Origin: Actinomycetes bacterium
GTDB lineage: Bacteria; Actinomycetota; Coriobacteriia; Coriobacteriales; Eggerthellaceae
Direction: 5' to 3'
DNA length: 9,348 nt
Assembly (NCBI GenBank): GCA_023395755.1
Contig: JAEWYG010000066.1
Coordinates: 1 to 9,348, forward strand
Numbering within the stretch: position 1 is the first letter of the stretch; every line of letters begins with the position of its first letter. A model generated the notes under the pieces. The model saw only the letters and a program-made list of their open reading frames with translations. It ran no database searches and was not told the origin of the DNA. This document shows positions 1 through 6,546 of the stretch, in pieces. The translations under genes were made by a program, and so were the position numbers.

Positions 1-43
1 GCTATCAAGATCACCTAGGCCGCTTCCAGAGCAACAAAACTGC

Positions 44-811
44 CTATCGTTTGTTCTTGCGGCGTTTGCGCTTCGCCATGCGAGTCCCACCTTGCAGAAA
101 CACACCGGAAACCAGCCGCTTCACTGAACCAAAGCTGCGCACAACATGCGGTGTCAAATCGGCTTCTGAACTGGTCTTCCAATCGAAGTACACGCTCCAA
201 TAGCGCAAGAACACGACGACAAAAACGCACGCCACACCCGCAAGAGGCAACGGACATCCCACATAGGCCAACACAACGAATACAAGCGCCCCACCAAGGC
301 CCGCCACCGCATAAAAGTTCGATTGACGGAAGATACCAGGTGTCTCCCCTACGCAGATATCACGCACGGCACCGCCACCCACCGCCGTAACAGCACCCAA
401 TATCACCGAGAGCACAAACCCCTCGTCAAATGCGAATGCCTTACTAGCTCCTGCCAGCGCAAACAAGCCCACCGAGAGCGCATCGGCGAAGAACACCGTA
501 GCGTCAAGGTGCTTGAACAGCCCTCGGAAATAAAATACGAACACACAGATGATTATGCAGATAACCACCAGATCGGGATGGGAGGTGAAATACACGCCCG
601 TGCCCTGCATGAGGGTATCGCGGATGATGCCGCCGCCATAGCCGGTCAGCAACCCCAGCACGACGGTACCGATAATGTCGAGCTTGCGATCGCAAGCGAA
701 CAGCGCACCCGTAAGCACGCCTACGATGACAGAAAAATAGTCGATGCCCCACGGCACCGTAAGCGCTTGTCCCTCAGCGAAGACTGAATCGACGAACCCC
801 ACAATGTCCAT
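44..811 (-). CDS. UPF0126/TRIC-type membrane protein (YadS/YicG-like)
   Basis: A 255-residue integral membrane protein of the UPF0126 (bacterial TRIC-like) family; some members have been described as small-molecule or cation transporters or channels, but substrate cannot be read from this sequence. Two internally repeated halves are visible, each carrying the family hallmark: GGGIIRD at residues 59-65 and GGGAVRD at 145-151, about 86 residues apart, embedded in hydrophobic helices. The C-terminus is strikingly basic (KRKRRKNKR), probably cytoplasmic. The start chosen is the ATG at 811, preceded by an AGGGAAGG ribosome site; the open frame continues far upstream to 1105, but that extension is the antisense-like shadow of ogt and lacks membrane character. 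It begins 11 bases after the ogt stop, so the two are probably co-transcribed. Family assignment is firm; transport role is inference. Confidence 0.88.
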   Translation of the reverse strand: MDIVGFVDSVFAEGQALTVPWGIDYFSVIVGVLTGALFACDRKLDIIGTVVLGLLTGYGGGIIRDTLMQGTGVYFTSHPDLVVICIIICVFVFYFRGLFKHLDATVFFADALSVGLFALAGASKAFAFDEGFVLSVILGAVTAVGGGAVRDICVGETPGIFRQSNFYAVAGLGGALVFVVLAYVGCPLPLAGVACVFVVVFLRYWSVYFDWKTSSEADLTPHVVRSFGSVKRLVSGVFLQGGTRMAKRKRRKNKR

Positions 812-822
812 GCGAACCTTCC

Positions 823-1353
823 CTACAACGCCGTGCCATGAGCAGGAATCGTAAGGCCACCTAGATCGACACCCTCTAATTCCAACAGAGCGATCTTCTT
901 TTGCAAACCGCCGGCATACCCCGTCAAGCTTCCGCCCGAACCTACGACGCGATGACAGGGCAAGATGATGGAAATAGGGTTGTGCCCCACCGCTCCCCCA
1001 ACCGCACGCGCGGACGTGCGCAAACCCGTCTGGCTCTCGATGCTTCGAGCTAGCTCGCCGTATGTGGTTAGTTGACCATAGGGAATCTGAGCGAGCATGC
1101 CCCATACCCGTTGACGAAATGCCGTACCACGCGGACGAACTGCTGGCAGCGTACCAGGATTTTCGCCCGCAAAATAACGGTCAAGCCACGCACGAGCTTC
1201 CCTCAATATGGGCAGATCGGGACGCTGCTCAGTTTCGCCAAGGGTAGCCTCAAAATACTTCTGGCCATCAAACCAGAGTCCCACAAGGGTATCACCGTCG
1301 CTGGCGACGGTAATGGACCCGACGGGCGAATTGAAGGTATCCAGGTAATCCAC
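823..1353 (-). CDS. ogt: Methylated-DNA--protein-cysteine S-methyltransferase
   Basis: A 176-residue suicide DNA-repair protein that transfers the alkyl group from O6-alkylguanine (and O4-alkylthymine) in DNA to its own active-site cysteine. The C-terminal DNA-binding and active-site domain is complete: the stretch around residues 114-123 (SARAVGGAVG) leads into NPISIILPCHRVV, with the acceptor cysteine at residue 133, followed by GSLTGYAGG (141-149) and the closing KKIALLELEG helix. The N-terminal half (1-75) is the usual degenerate RNase-H-like domain. Length is normal for stand-alone Ogt proteins, and no Ada-type regulatory domain is attached. The start is a GTG at 1353, supported by CAGGAG about 7 bases upstream. 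It is the first gene of a probable two-gene unit with the UPF0126 gene and is divergent from the lipoprotein gene. Confidence 0.95.
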   Translation of the reverse strand: MDYLDTFNSPVGSITVASDGDTLVGLWFDGQKYFEATLGETEQRPDLPILREARAWLDRYFAGENPGTLPAVRPRGTAFRQRVWGMLAQIPYGQLTTYGELARSIESQTGLRTSARAVGGAVGHNPISIILPCHRVVGSGGSLTGYAGGLQKKIALLELEGVDLGGLTIPAHGTAL

Positions 1354-1380
1354 GGGGCGCTCCTGTCGCTCGATGACTGG

Positions 1381-1413
1381 TTAAACAAGTTCAAAACTAC
1401 TACTTTCACTCAT
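1381..1413 (-). CDS. Possible 10-residue leader ORF upstream of ogt
   Basis: A very short reading frame (MSESSSFELV, then TAA) lies 27 bases upstream of the ogt start on the same strand. It has an AAGGGG ribosome-binding site (1421-1426) 7 bases before its ATG, as good as those of the real genes nearby. If translated it might be a leader peptide or upstream ORF tuning ogt expression. Nothing in its composition (three serines in a row) matches a known attenuator. It could easily be chance, so this is a low-confidence entry. Confidence 0.2.
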   Translation of the reverse strand: MSESSSFELV

Positions 1414-1566
1414 CTTTTTACCCCTTGTTACCACAATACATGCTCAACTAATTTTGATGTCCATGAGATAATTCTAATTACACCCTTGATATCTGGCAAG
1501 CAATCAGATCCAAAGCATCTTGCGCTTTCGATGAGTAACTAAGTAATACACGAATCTACAACGAAC

Positions 1567-1575
1567 TGGTATGAT
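1567..1575 (+). promoter_or_regulatory. Extended -10 promoter for the lipoprotein gene
   Basis: The sequence TGGTATGAT is an extended -10 element (TGn directly before TATGAT). The hexamer 17 bases upstream (1547-1552, TACACG) matches the -35 consensus at only three positions, as expected for an extended -10 promoter. Transcription would start near 1582, giving a leader of about 58 bases before the GTG start at 1640. This also argues against the ATG at 1571, which lies inside the -10 element. Confidence 0.45.
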
Positions 1576-1639
1576 AATGGTCAATAAACACAAGGCGTTA
1601 GGGTCTTACCCCCACGCCTCCGACAGAGAAAGGGTGTCC

Positions 1640-2437
1640 GTGAATAAAAAGGCCACCGTGGCAGCAGTAACCTGCGTCGTACTTCTGTCCTTACCCCTGT
1701 CCGGCTGCAGTACCGAAGCTGAAGAACCTAACAATGAGTCCGCCGCAACTTCCAACTATACGCCTACCAGCGCCGACAAGCTGAACGCTCTAGCCATAGG
1801 AGAAACTGCAGTCTGGAGAGATTACGAAGTTACCTTGAAGTCTATCGAGCGCGCAAATAACGTGCTCACTGCGCGTATCGAAGTAAAAGCTCATACTCTA
1901 TCGAAAAATTTAAGTACAGGGTGCCTACTTTCGTTTGGCATGTCGCCCACCGGCTCATCGTTTGAAGGCGATACTATTAGTGTACCAGCAAACGAAAGCG
2001 TGTCGGGTACACTCACTTTCGACGATCGCTACGAATCAACACGTCTATTTTGAAACGATGGCGCCACTGAAGCCACCTGGCAGCTTGATTTAACGCCTGC
2101 ACAATCAGACGAAAGTAAGAACAACAATGCCAAAACCCAAAGCAGTTCTTCTGCCAAAACCGTCGATTCCAAGACAGACCAGTCCCAAAAACAAGCTATA
2201 GCCGCACTTGAAGCAGAGATGCCGTCACTGTTCACCAACAACACTGCCTACGAGTTCAAAAGCGTCGATGTTACTACTGCCACCGTAACACCTCACGAAG
2301 GTGGCGGCTATGAGTACACCAATACCGTCTCGATTATTGATAAGAATGGCAACCCCAACACGGTGAACACGCGCTTAATCTGCGAAGCGAACGGTAATTG
2401 CATCTCAATGACGGTAAACGATACTCTGTTGTTTTAG
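1640..2437 (+). pseudogene. Lipoprotein gene interrupted by an in-frame TGA
   Basis: The frame starts at a GTG (1640) with AGAAAGGG just upstream and encodes a lipoprotein signal: two lysines, a hydrophobic core and the lipobox LSGC with the lipidated cysteine at residue 23. A Ser/Thr/Asn-rich linker follows. Then comes a domain of alternating hydrophobic strands resembling DUF4352-like beta-sandwich lipoproteins (IGETAVWRDYEVTLKSIE, then NESVSGTLTF). At 2051-2053 a TGA stops translation after residue 137, but the same frame continues without another stop to the TAG at 2435-2437. The continuation completes the strand (NDGATEATWQLDL) and adds a Gln/Ser/Lys-rich linker and a second small domain ending TVNDTLLF. 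This is best explained by one nonsense substitution (for example TGG to TGA), since no frame change is needed. A truncated secreted lipoprotein could still be made. Function is unknown. Confidence 0.72.
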
Positions 2438-2541
2438 CGACGATTGAACGACTCATTCAGCCACAATCAAACGACCTTTTTAAAAGCAGCAAGCTTCAGT
2501 TCGTTCTCATAGAAACAAAGTACAGCTTTATCGACATGCAG

Positions 2542-2570
2542 TACACAGCTCAGAGTGTCGGCGGTATAGT
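2542..2570 (+). promoter_or_regulatory. Candidate promoter for the DUF975 gene
   Basis: TACACA (2542-2547) and TATAGT (2565-2570) are separated by 17 bases and match the -35 and -10 consensus at four and five positions. Transcription would start about 30 bases before the start codon of the DUF975 gene. An overlapping TACAAT (2570-2575) is an alternative -10 but lacks a good -35. The lipoprotein gene ends about 100 bases upstream with no clear terminator between, so read-through is also possible. Confidence 0.35.
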
Positions 2571-2607
2571 ACAATAAACTCTAAGCTTTTGGGTAAAGGA
2601 GTCTAAC

Positions 2608-3342
2608 ATGTACGCAAGCCGCAATCGCGCGATCGCTCGAAAAGTTTTACAAGGAAAGTGGGGTATAGCGCTGCTTGTTACTTTAGTGGCCGTGCTCTTG
2701 GGTGGTGGTAATGCTGCTGCGTCGTCATCTTTCACTGCTCAAATAGGGGATGCATTATACACCATTAACGGTCCTGGTGGGTTTTACCAATACTCAACGC
2801 GTATTCCCCTCGAACTTCTTCCTGCTTACGAAGGCTCGTTCACTTCCTTAGGTGCTATCGCCGCCACCTGCAGCATTATTGTCCTAATAATTGGCGGAGC
2901 GGTACGCCAGGGGCTTTGTCAGTTCAACATGAATTTAATTAAAAAGGATGCTCCGGCAGAATTTACCGTCTTGTTTTCCAAATTCTCAAATCTAGGCAAG
3001 TGCTTTCTACTGAATCTTGCTATGGGGCTTCTTATTTTTGCGTGGACGCTGCTGCTCATTATTCCAGGCATCATTGCAGTCTATCGCTATGCTATGGCAC
3101 CCTATATCATGGCGCAAAACCCGAATATCGGCGTAATGGAAGCTATCGATCAGTCAAAAGAACTTATGTACGGAAACAAAGGTCAACTCTTCTGGCTGGA
3201 CTTAACCTTCATTGGCTGGGCTTTTTTGTCGGTCCTAACCTTCGGAATAGGCTTTCTCTGGCTAAACCCTTACATGGAGGCAGCACGAGCAGCCTTCTAC
3301 CTTGAACGGATCGATCAACTCCCAAGCGCCTCCCCTTTCTAG
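2608..3342 (+). CDS. DUF975 family integral membrane protein
   Basis: A 244-residue membrane protein of the DUF975 family, whose function is not established. The family signature is clear: an N-terminal basic amphipathic start (RNRAIARKVLQGKWG), then about four hydrophobic segments near residues 18-34, 81-100, 131-156 and 198-218. The diagnostic C-terminal region reads IIPGIIAVYRYAMAPY, then AQNPNIGVMEAIDQSKELM, then LTFIGWAFLSVLTFGIGFLW and NPYMEAARAAFYLE. The loop between the first two segments (35-80), Gly/Tyr-rich, is longer than the other loops and probably external. The ATG at 2608 is preceded by AAAGGAG at 6 bases spacing, a near-ideal site. The stop codon lies inside a strong hairpin. 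It follows the broken lipoprotein gene on the same strand, and nothing links the two functionally. Confidence 0.85.
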   Translation: MYASRNRAIARKVLQGKWGIALLVTLVAVLLGGGNAAASSSFTAQIGDALYTINGPGGFYQYSTRIPLELLPAYEGSFTSLGAIAATCSIIVLIIGGAVRQGLCQFNMNLIKKDAPAEFTVLFSKFSNLGKCFLLNLAMGLLIFAWTLLLIIPGIIAVYRYAMAPYIMAQNPNIGVMEAIDQSKELMYGNKGQLFWLDLTFIGWAFLSVLTFGIGFLWLNPYMEAARAAFYLERIDQLPSASPF

Positions 3343-3360
3343 TCCAAGAAAGGGGAGGCG
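3327..3360 (+). terminator. Strong 14-bp hairpin at the end of the DUF975 gene
   Basis: A perfect 14-bp inverted repeat (arms 3327-3340 and 3347-3360, loop AGTCCA) begins within the last four codons of the DUF975 gene and includes its TAG stop. The stem is GC-rich at its base and middle. The first run of four T lies about 17 bases beyond the stem (3377-3380), not directly after it, so it is an imperfect intrinsic terminator. It could instead be a 3'-end stabilising or processing structure. It lies between convergent genes, and no U-tract follows it on the minus strand. Confidence 0.6.
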
Positions 3361-3472
3361 GCTCAACTTTCGGCTCTTTTGGTTGCGAGACGTTCGATGC
3401 AACTTTATAGCAGTCTATGCAACAACCGCACCATCTTGCCCATAGCGAGCAGTTCGCAAAACGGACACCAAT

Positions 3473-4765
3473 CTAAAGGAAACATACCGCATACAAAGGC
3501 ACACTTTTAATGCCGTTCTCGTACCCGAAGTTCTTTGCCGACACGCGCACTACCAAAGTAGGATCGTATTTCTTGCGATACCCCTCCAAGCTACGTGCCG
3601 AAACGTTCCCACCCGATTTCACTTCAACGGGCACCACGCCAAGCCCCTCAAATTGCAGCACGAAATCTACTTCAGCCTTGCTCGATGTTCCCCAGTAATA
3701 GGGATCATGGCCGCCTGCCAGCAACTGCTGCATTACATAGTTTTCAGCAAGCCCACCACGATAGCGCGAACCCTTATCGGCAGCCGGCATCACATCGGCC
3801 GCATCAAGCCCATACTGCGCAGTGAGTAGTCCGACGTCCAACAGATACAGCTTAAAGAAATCGTGCTCCGTAAATACCTTCAGGGGCTTACGACCTTCGC
3901 TCACACGATAGCAATACGACACCAATCCTGCTGCATGCAACCAATTGATAGGAGCTTCGTACTGAAACGCACGCGCAGACGAGGCGATGGTCGTGTATTG
4001 AAACTTATGGTTCTCTTTTGCCAGTTGCTCGGGTACGCTTCGCCATACGTTAAGGATTTTCGCGCTGTCCAGCGGGCTTGCATACTTGGTCATATCAGCA
4101 AGATAAGCATCCATGATGGTATTTTGAATGATACGGATAGCTTCGAGCTTAGTCCCTGACGCAAACGCCTTAACCGCCTCCGGCATGCCGCCCACGAGAA
4201 GATAACGACGATAGAGTTCCATCGCACGGTCGTGTAGCCCTAAAGGAGCGTTCGCCTGGTAGGCAGTCTCAATCAAATCGCTCAGCCTTTCCTCCCCCCA
4301 TGCCCACAGACACTCTTCGAAATCAAGCGGAAAAAGATCGAGCACATCGACTTTGCCCACAGGAAACGAGAAATCCTTGCGCCCCAGCGCCACACCGAGC
4401 AAACTCCCAGCCGCAATAACTTGATATTCGGGTGCTCTTTCGCAAAAATACTTCAAAGAGGTAAGCGCACGCGGGCACGCCTGTATCTCATCGAAGAACA
4501 GTAGTGTTGTCTCGGGGTCAATCTCGATTCCCATGAGGGCCTCAAGCTGAGGAAGAAGAGCTTGCGGAGTTATGTCCTCCTCAAACAAAGCGCATACGTT
4601 TTGCTGTGCAGAAAAATCGATTGCAAAAACTTGCTGGTAATGTGCTTTTGCAAAAGCCATAATCGAATACGTTTTACCAACCTGACGCGCCCCTTTGAGA
4701 ATAAGAGGCTTTCTTGTCGGAGAGTCCCTCCAATTAAGGAGGGCTTTATCTACTTTTCGCCTCAC
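3473..4765 (-). CDS. AAA+ ATPase with C-terminal DUF4143 domain
   Basis: A full-length, 430-residue member of the AAA_14/DUF4143 family of stand-alone bacterial ATPases, abundant in gut and host-associated microbes but without an established cellular role. Visible parts: Walker A GARQVGKT (residues 25-32), Walker B LLFFDE (88-93, acidic pair D92-E93), a sensor-1-like AAGSLLG (118-124), and the VGGMPEAV motif (191-198) of the linker region. The DUF4143 part ends in a nuclease-fold-like pattern: GLAENYV (338-344), then YWGTSSKAEVDFVL (D367) and VPVEVKSG (E381, K383), resembling a PD-(D/E)xK core. Whether it cleaves nucleic acid is not known. The GTG start at 4765 is supported by AAGGTGG upstream. 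It is monocistronic, convergent with the DUF975 gene, and has a repeat-rich AT-rich promoter region. Confidence 0.9.
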   Translation of the reverse strand: MRRKVDKALLNWRDSPTRKPLILKGARQVGKTYSIMAFAKAHYQQVFAIDFSAQQNVCALFEEDITPQALLPQLEALMGIEIDPETTLLFFDEIQACPRALTSLKYFCERAPEYQVIAAGSLLGVALGRKDFSFPVGKVDVLDLFPLDFEECLWAWGEERLSDLIETAYQANAPLGLHDRAMELYRRYLLVGGMPEAVKAFASGTKLEAIRIIQNTIMDAYLADMTKYASPLDSAKILNVWRSVPEQLAKENHKFQYTTIASSARAFQYEAPINWLHAAGLVSYCYRVSEGRKPLKVFTEHDFFKLYLLDVGLLTAQYGLDAADVMPAADKGSRYRGGLAENYVMQQLLAGGHDPYYWGTSSKAEVDFVLQFEGLGVVPVEVKSGGNVSARSLEGYRKKYDPTLVVRVSAKNFGYENGIKSVPLYAVCFL

Positions 4766-4784
4766 CGTGGCACCACCTTAATTT

Positions 4785-4854
4785 ACTAGAAATAATGTAT
4801 ATATTTTAACATTATTTCCGGAAATTTTGTTTTTTTATGAACATTATTTCTAGT
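4785..4854. repeat. Perfect 14-bp inverted repeat with a third copy, upstream of the ATPase gene
   Basis: ACTAGAAATAATGT (4785-4798) is the exact reverse complement of ACATTATTTCTAGT (4841-4854). A third copy of the core, AACATTATTTC, lies at 4808-4818 and matches 4840-4850 exactly over 11 bases. The 70-bp block is extremely AT-rich compared with the flanking genes. It sits 20-90 bases before the ATPase start, where promoter and operator would be, so the copies look like binding sites of a dimeric regulator. Alternative: ends of a tiny remnant element. Confidence 0.7.
4814..4825. promoter_or_regulatory. 12-bp palindrome in the ATPase promoter region
   Basis: ATTTCCGGAAAT is a perfect palindrome that shares its left arm with the middle copy of the AACATTATTTC repeat. 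On the minus strand its TTTCCG falls 17 bases upstream of TATACA, giving a weak candidate promoter for the ATPase gene with the palindrome over the -35. A bound protein here would be expected to repress. Confidence 0.35.
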
Positions 4855-4879
4855 TAAGTGCCATAAAGAGCAAGGCAAC

Positions 4880-4921
4880 AAAAAACTCCCAAAACCCTCG
4901 AGAAAAGAGGACTTTGGGAGT
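4880..4921 (-). terminator. Rho-independent terminator of the molybdoenzyme operon
   Basis: Arms 4885-4893 (ACTCCCAAA) and 4913-4921 (TTTGGGAGT) pair perfectly over 9 bases, with an additional inner CCTC/GAGG stem (4896-4899 with 4907-4910). Read on the minus strand the structure is followed by an uninterrupted run of T residues, the classic intrinsic terminator layout. It lies 63 bases past the stop of the torD-like gene, so it marks the end of the operon. Confidence 0.88.
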
Positions 4922-4984
4922 CGATACAACGTTTGTTCGCGACAACCAGAAAACTCGATGCTCTGAATATCAACAAGTATGAGA

Positions 4985-5719
4985 CTAATCGCCTATTACT
5001 GCGTCCAGCCATTCCGCTGCAGCACGGAAGAAAGGATCGCGCGACTCGTCGCGCACCCGCGCGGCGAAAGCGGGCATCCAGACGCGAGCATGCTCACTGA
5101 GAAACTGCTCATAAGCTGCAGCCGGAGATCCTCCGGGAAGCTTCTCGGACTGCGGAGCACTCTCGGGAGCAGGCGCACCTGCAGCCTGTATAGCAAGGTG
5201 CATGAGCAGCTCACACTCGGTGGACACGTGATCAAGCGGCTCGTTAGTGCCGACAGGGCGACCCAACCCGCAGGACTTCATGAAGCGCTCAACCTCCATC
5301 GAATGGGGGTTCACGAACAAGAGTGCCTGTACGCCATCGGCTGCAGCACGGTGGACTCCCTCATAAGGGCTGACCACCGGCTCAGGCGCACCTACGAACA
5401 AGCGAGTAGCCTCGGCGCGCAGCTCATGGAGGACGGCAGAGGCATCGGGGGTGTCGGACGAACCAGCAGCTTCGACCTCTTCGCCAGAAATCGTGCGAGG
5501 ACGCCCATCGACACCGGCAAGATCGCTACCGAAGCCTTCAGGGAGAAAGACGCCCAACACAGCAGCAATCTCGCAAGCTGCCTCAACCCACTCCCCCGAA
5601 ACAACCGCATCTACCAGCACAGCATCGGGATAGCGAAACGACAGAGCCAGTAGCTCCCATGCCGCCCTGCGTGCCGGCCAAATCTGCGCATCAATCTTCG
5701 ATTCTTCCGTCATCCCCAT
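4985..5719 (-). CDS. TorD/DmsD-family molybdoenzyme chaperone
   Basis: A cytoplasmic all-helical chaperone of the TorD/DmsD/NarJ group, which binds the catalytic subunit of a DMSO-reductase-family enzyme, assists molybdenum-cofactor insertion and holds back export until folding is complete. About 244 residues, slightly longer than typical. Family landmarks: an N-terminal AAWELLALSFRYPD (19-32), RLFVGAPEPVVSPYEGVH (106-123), EPLDHVSTECELLMHL (160-175) and FLSEHARVWMPAF (206-218) followed by DPFFRAAAEWL. Two low-complexity Ala/Gly/Glu/Ser-rich inserts (about 80-95 and 180-200) explain the extra length. The start is ambiguous between ATG 5719 and ATG 5713, each with a GAGG about 8 bases before it. 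It overlaps the end of the DUF4405 gene by 23-29 bases, indicating translational coupling. It is the last gene of the operon, and the partner is most likely the catalytic subunit at 8511-9348. Confidence 0.86.
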   Translation of the reverse strand: MGMTEESKIDAQIWPARRAAWELLALSFRYPDAVLVDAVVSGEWVEAACEIAAVLGVFLPEGFGSDLAGVDGRPRTISGEEVEAAGSSDTPDASAVLHELRAEATRLFVGAPEPVVSPYEGVHRAAADGVQALLFVNPHSMEVERFMKSCGLGRPVGTNEPLDHVSTECELLMHLAIQAAGAPAPESAPQSEKLPGGSPAAAYEQFLSEHARVWMPAFAARVRDESRDPFFRAAAEWLDAVIGD

Positions 5720-6155
5720 TACCTCTGCCTCTCTTGAAAAAATGTAGAATCCACTTTCCATGCGCAACCACATGAACCAACAACAAAGCTAGCAGCGCTT
5801 TCGCCGAAAACGCATGTAGCGGAATCCAGAAATAATATCCGTCCGCATAATACCCGAATGTAGGTAATACCGCCCCCGACACTAGCAGCCCCGACACGAT
5901 GCACACCATGAGCGCAATAACTACAACCACATCCACCACAAGGTTCCCGGTGCGCGCCCAAGAAGGACTGCGCAACGCCGTACGTATCGTATCCGCAACC
6001 CAATCGACATGAACAGCTGTGTGTACTAGGAACACGACCAGCACACCCAAACCGAGCCACTCATGAAGGCCGATTCCCGTGATTGAGGGATTTGCCACAA
6101 TGGCATAGACAATCAGAACAACAACATCGATTACAAGATTCTTTTTGGCATCCAC
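5691..6155 (-). CDS. DUF4405-type cytochrome-b-like membrane protein
   Basis: A 154-residue protein with about four membrane helices (near 7-22, 33-50, 72-95, 115-137) and histidines placed in pairs, as in small b-type cytochromes: H31 (HEWLG), H45 and H49 (VHTAVHVDW), H114 (PLHAFSAK), H128 and H132 (LVHVVAHGKW). This matches the DUF4405 pattern, and haem ligation by these histidines is inferred. The start is the GTG at 6155, preceded by AGGAGG at 7 bases; the upstream frame to 6290 is only the shadow of the preceding gene. The preceding gene's TAG stop abuts the ribosome site, and the 3' end overlaps torD. It probably takes part in electron exchange with quinone or with the preceding Cys/His protein. 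Confidence 0.82.
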   Translation of the reverse strand: MDAKKNLVIDVVVLIVYAIVANPSITGIGLHEWLGLGVLVVFLVHTAVHVDWVADTIRTALRSPSWARTGNLVVDVVVVIALMVCIVSGLLVSGAVLPTFGYYADGYYFWIPLHAFSAKALLALLLVHVVAHGKWILHFFKRGRGNGDDGRIED

Positions 6156-6166
6156 GACAAACCCTC

Positions 6167-6523
6167 CTAAAGCTTCCGAACCAGCAGCACGAGGCACACA
6201 ATCAGCGCCACAGGCGCGAGCACCCAGAGGTTCAGGCTGGCGTCGCTCGCCTGGTAGTAGCGGGTGGTTAGCGTATCCCAAGCATGGCACTCAACGGATG
6301 CGCACGTCGCCTTCGGACAGACCATCTCGTGCACACCGTCAGGCTCGGGCACGTCGTCGAACCCGTGACATTCGCCGGAAGCACACCCGACGGCCGGACA
6401 AGGCGAGTCAGACGCGATGGTCTGGGGCAAACCTACCGAGGAGTCGGCAACCGACCCTGCCGCAAACACGCCGGCACCCACGATCAGAAACGCAACGATT
6501 GTCAGCAACATCTTTCTCAGCAT
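6167..6523 (-). CDS. Small membrane protein with duplicated CX4CH motif (possible c-type haem carrier)
   Basis: A 118-residue protein I do not recognise as a named family. Residues 4-23 are a signal peptide or membrane anchor (hydrophobic, then FAAGSVA), and 97-115 form a second hydrophobic helix before a basic VRKL end. The external segment between them holds two copies of one motif: CPAVGCASGECHGFD (42-56) and CPKATCASVECHAWD (69-83), 27 residues apart, i.e. C-P-x3-C-A-S-x-E-C-H-x2-D. Each contains CX4CH, a spacing known for covalent haem in cytochromes c3, while canonical CXXCH is absent. Metal, Fe-S or disulfide roles are alternatives. The start is the ATG at 6523, with AAGGA 7 bases upstream; a longer frame to 6625 runs through a hairpin and has no such site. 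It lies 119 bases after nrfD and 11 bases before the DUF4405 gene. Confidence 0.75.
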   Translation of the reverse strand: MLRKMLLTIVAFLIVGAGVFAAGSVADSSVGLPQTIASDSPCPAVGCASGECHGFDDVPEPDGVHEMVCPKATCASVECHAWDTLTTRYYQASDASLNLWVLAPVALIVCLVLLVRKL

Positions 6524-6546
6524 AAGAACATCCTTTTGCGAGACAG

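Noticed and set aside
812..1105. Long N-terminal extension of the UPF0126 frame.
   Set aside because: It overlaps ogt in another frame, lacks hydrophobic character, and a good ribosome site precedes the ATG at 811.
1571..1639. ATG at 1571 as the start of the lipoprotein.
   Set aside because: It sits inside the extended -10 element and would put 23 polar residues before the lipoprotein signal; GTG 1640 has a ribosome site and yields a standard signal peptide.
2051..2090. Selenocysteine insertion at the lipoprotein TGA.
   Set aside because: No convincing SECIS-like stem with a fitting loop directly downstream, and the protein type is not a known selenoprotein. TGA also serves as the normal stop of the DUF4405 gene here.
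4785..4854. Miniature transposable element with 14-bp terminal repeats.
   Set aside because: No target-site duplication: flanking bases differ on the two sides. The third internal copy fits an operator array better. Not excluded.
4979..5653. 224-codon plus-strand frame opposite the torD-like gene.
   Set aside because: Composition looks like an antisense shadow, there is no recognisable domain or ribosome site, and the minus strand carries a clear TorD-family protein.
6146..6525. Plus-strand frames across the small Cys/His protein gene.
   Set aside because: They are Arg/Pro/Thr-rich shadows of the minus-strand genes without ribosome sites.
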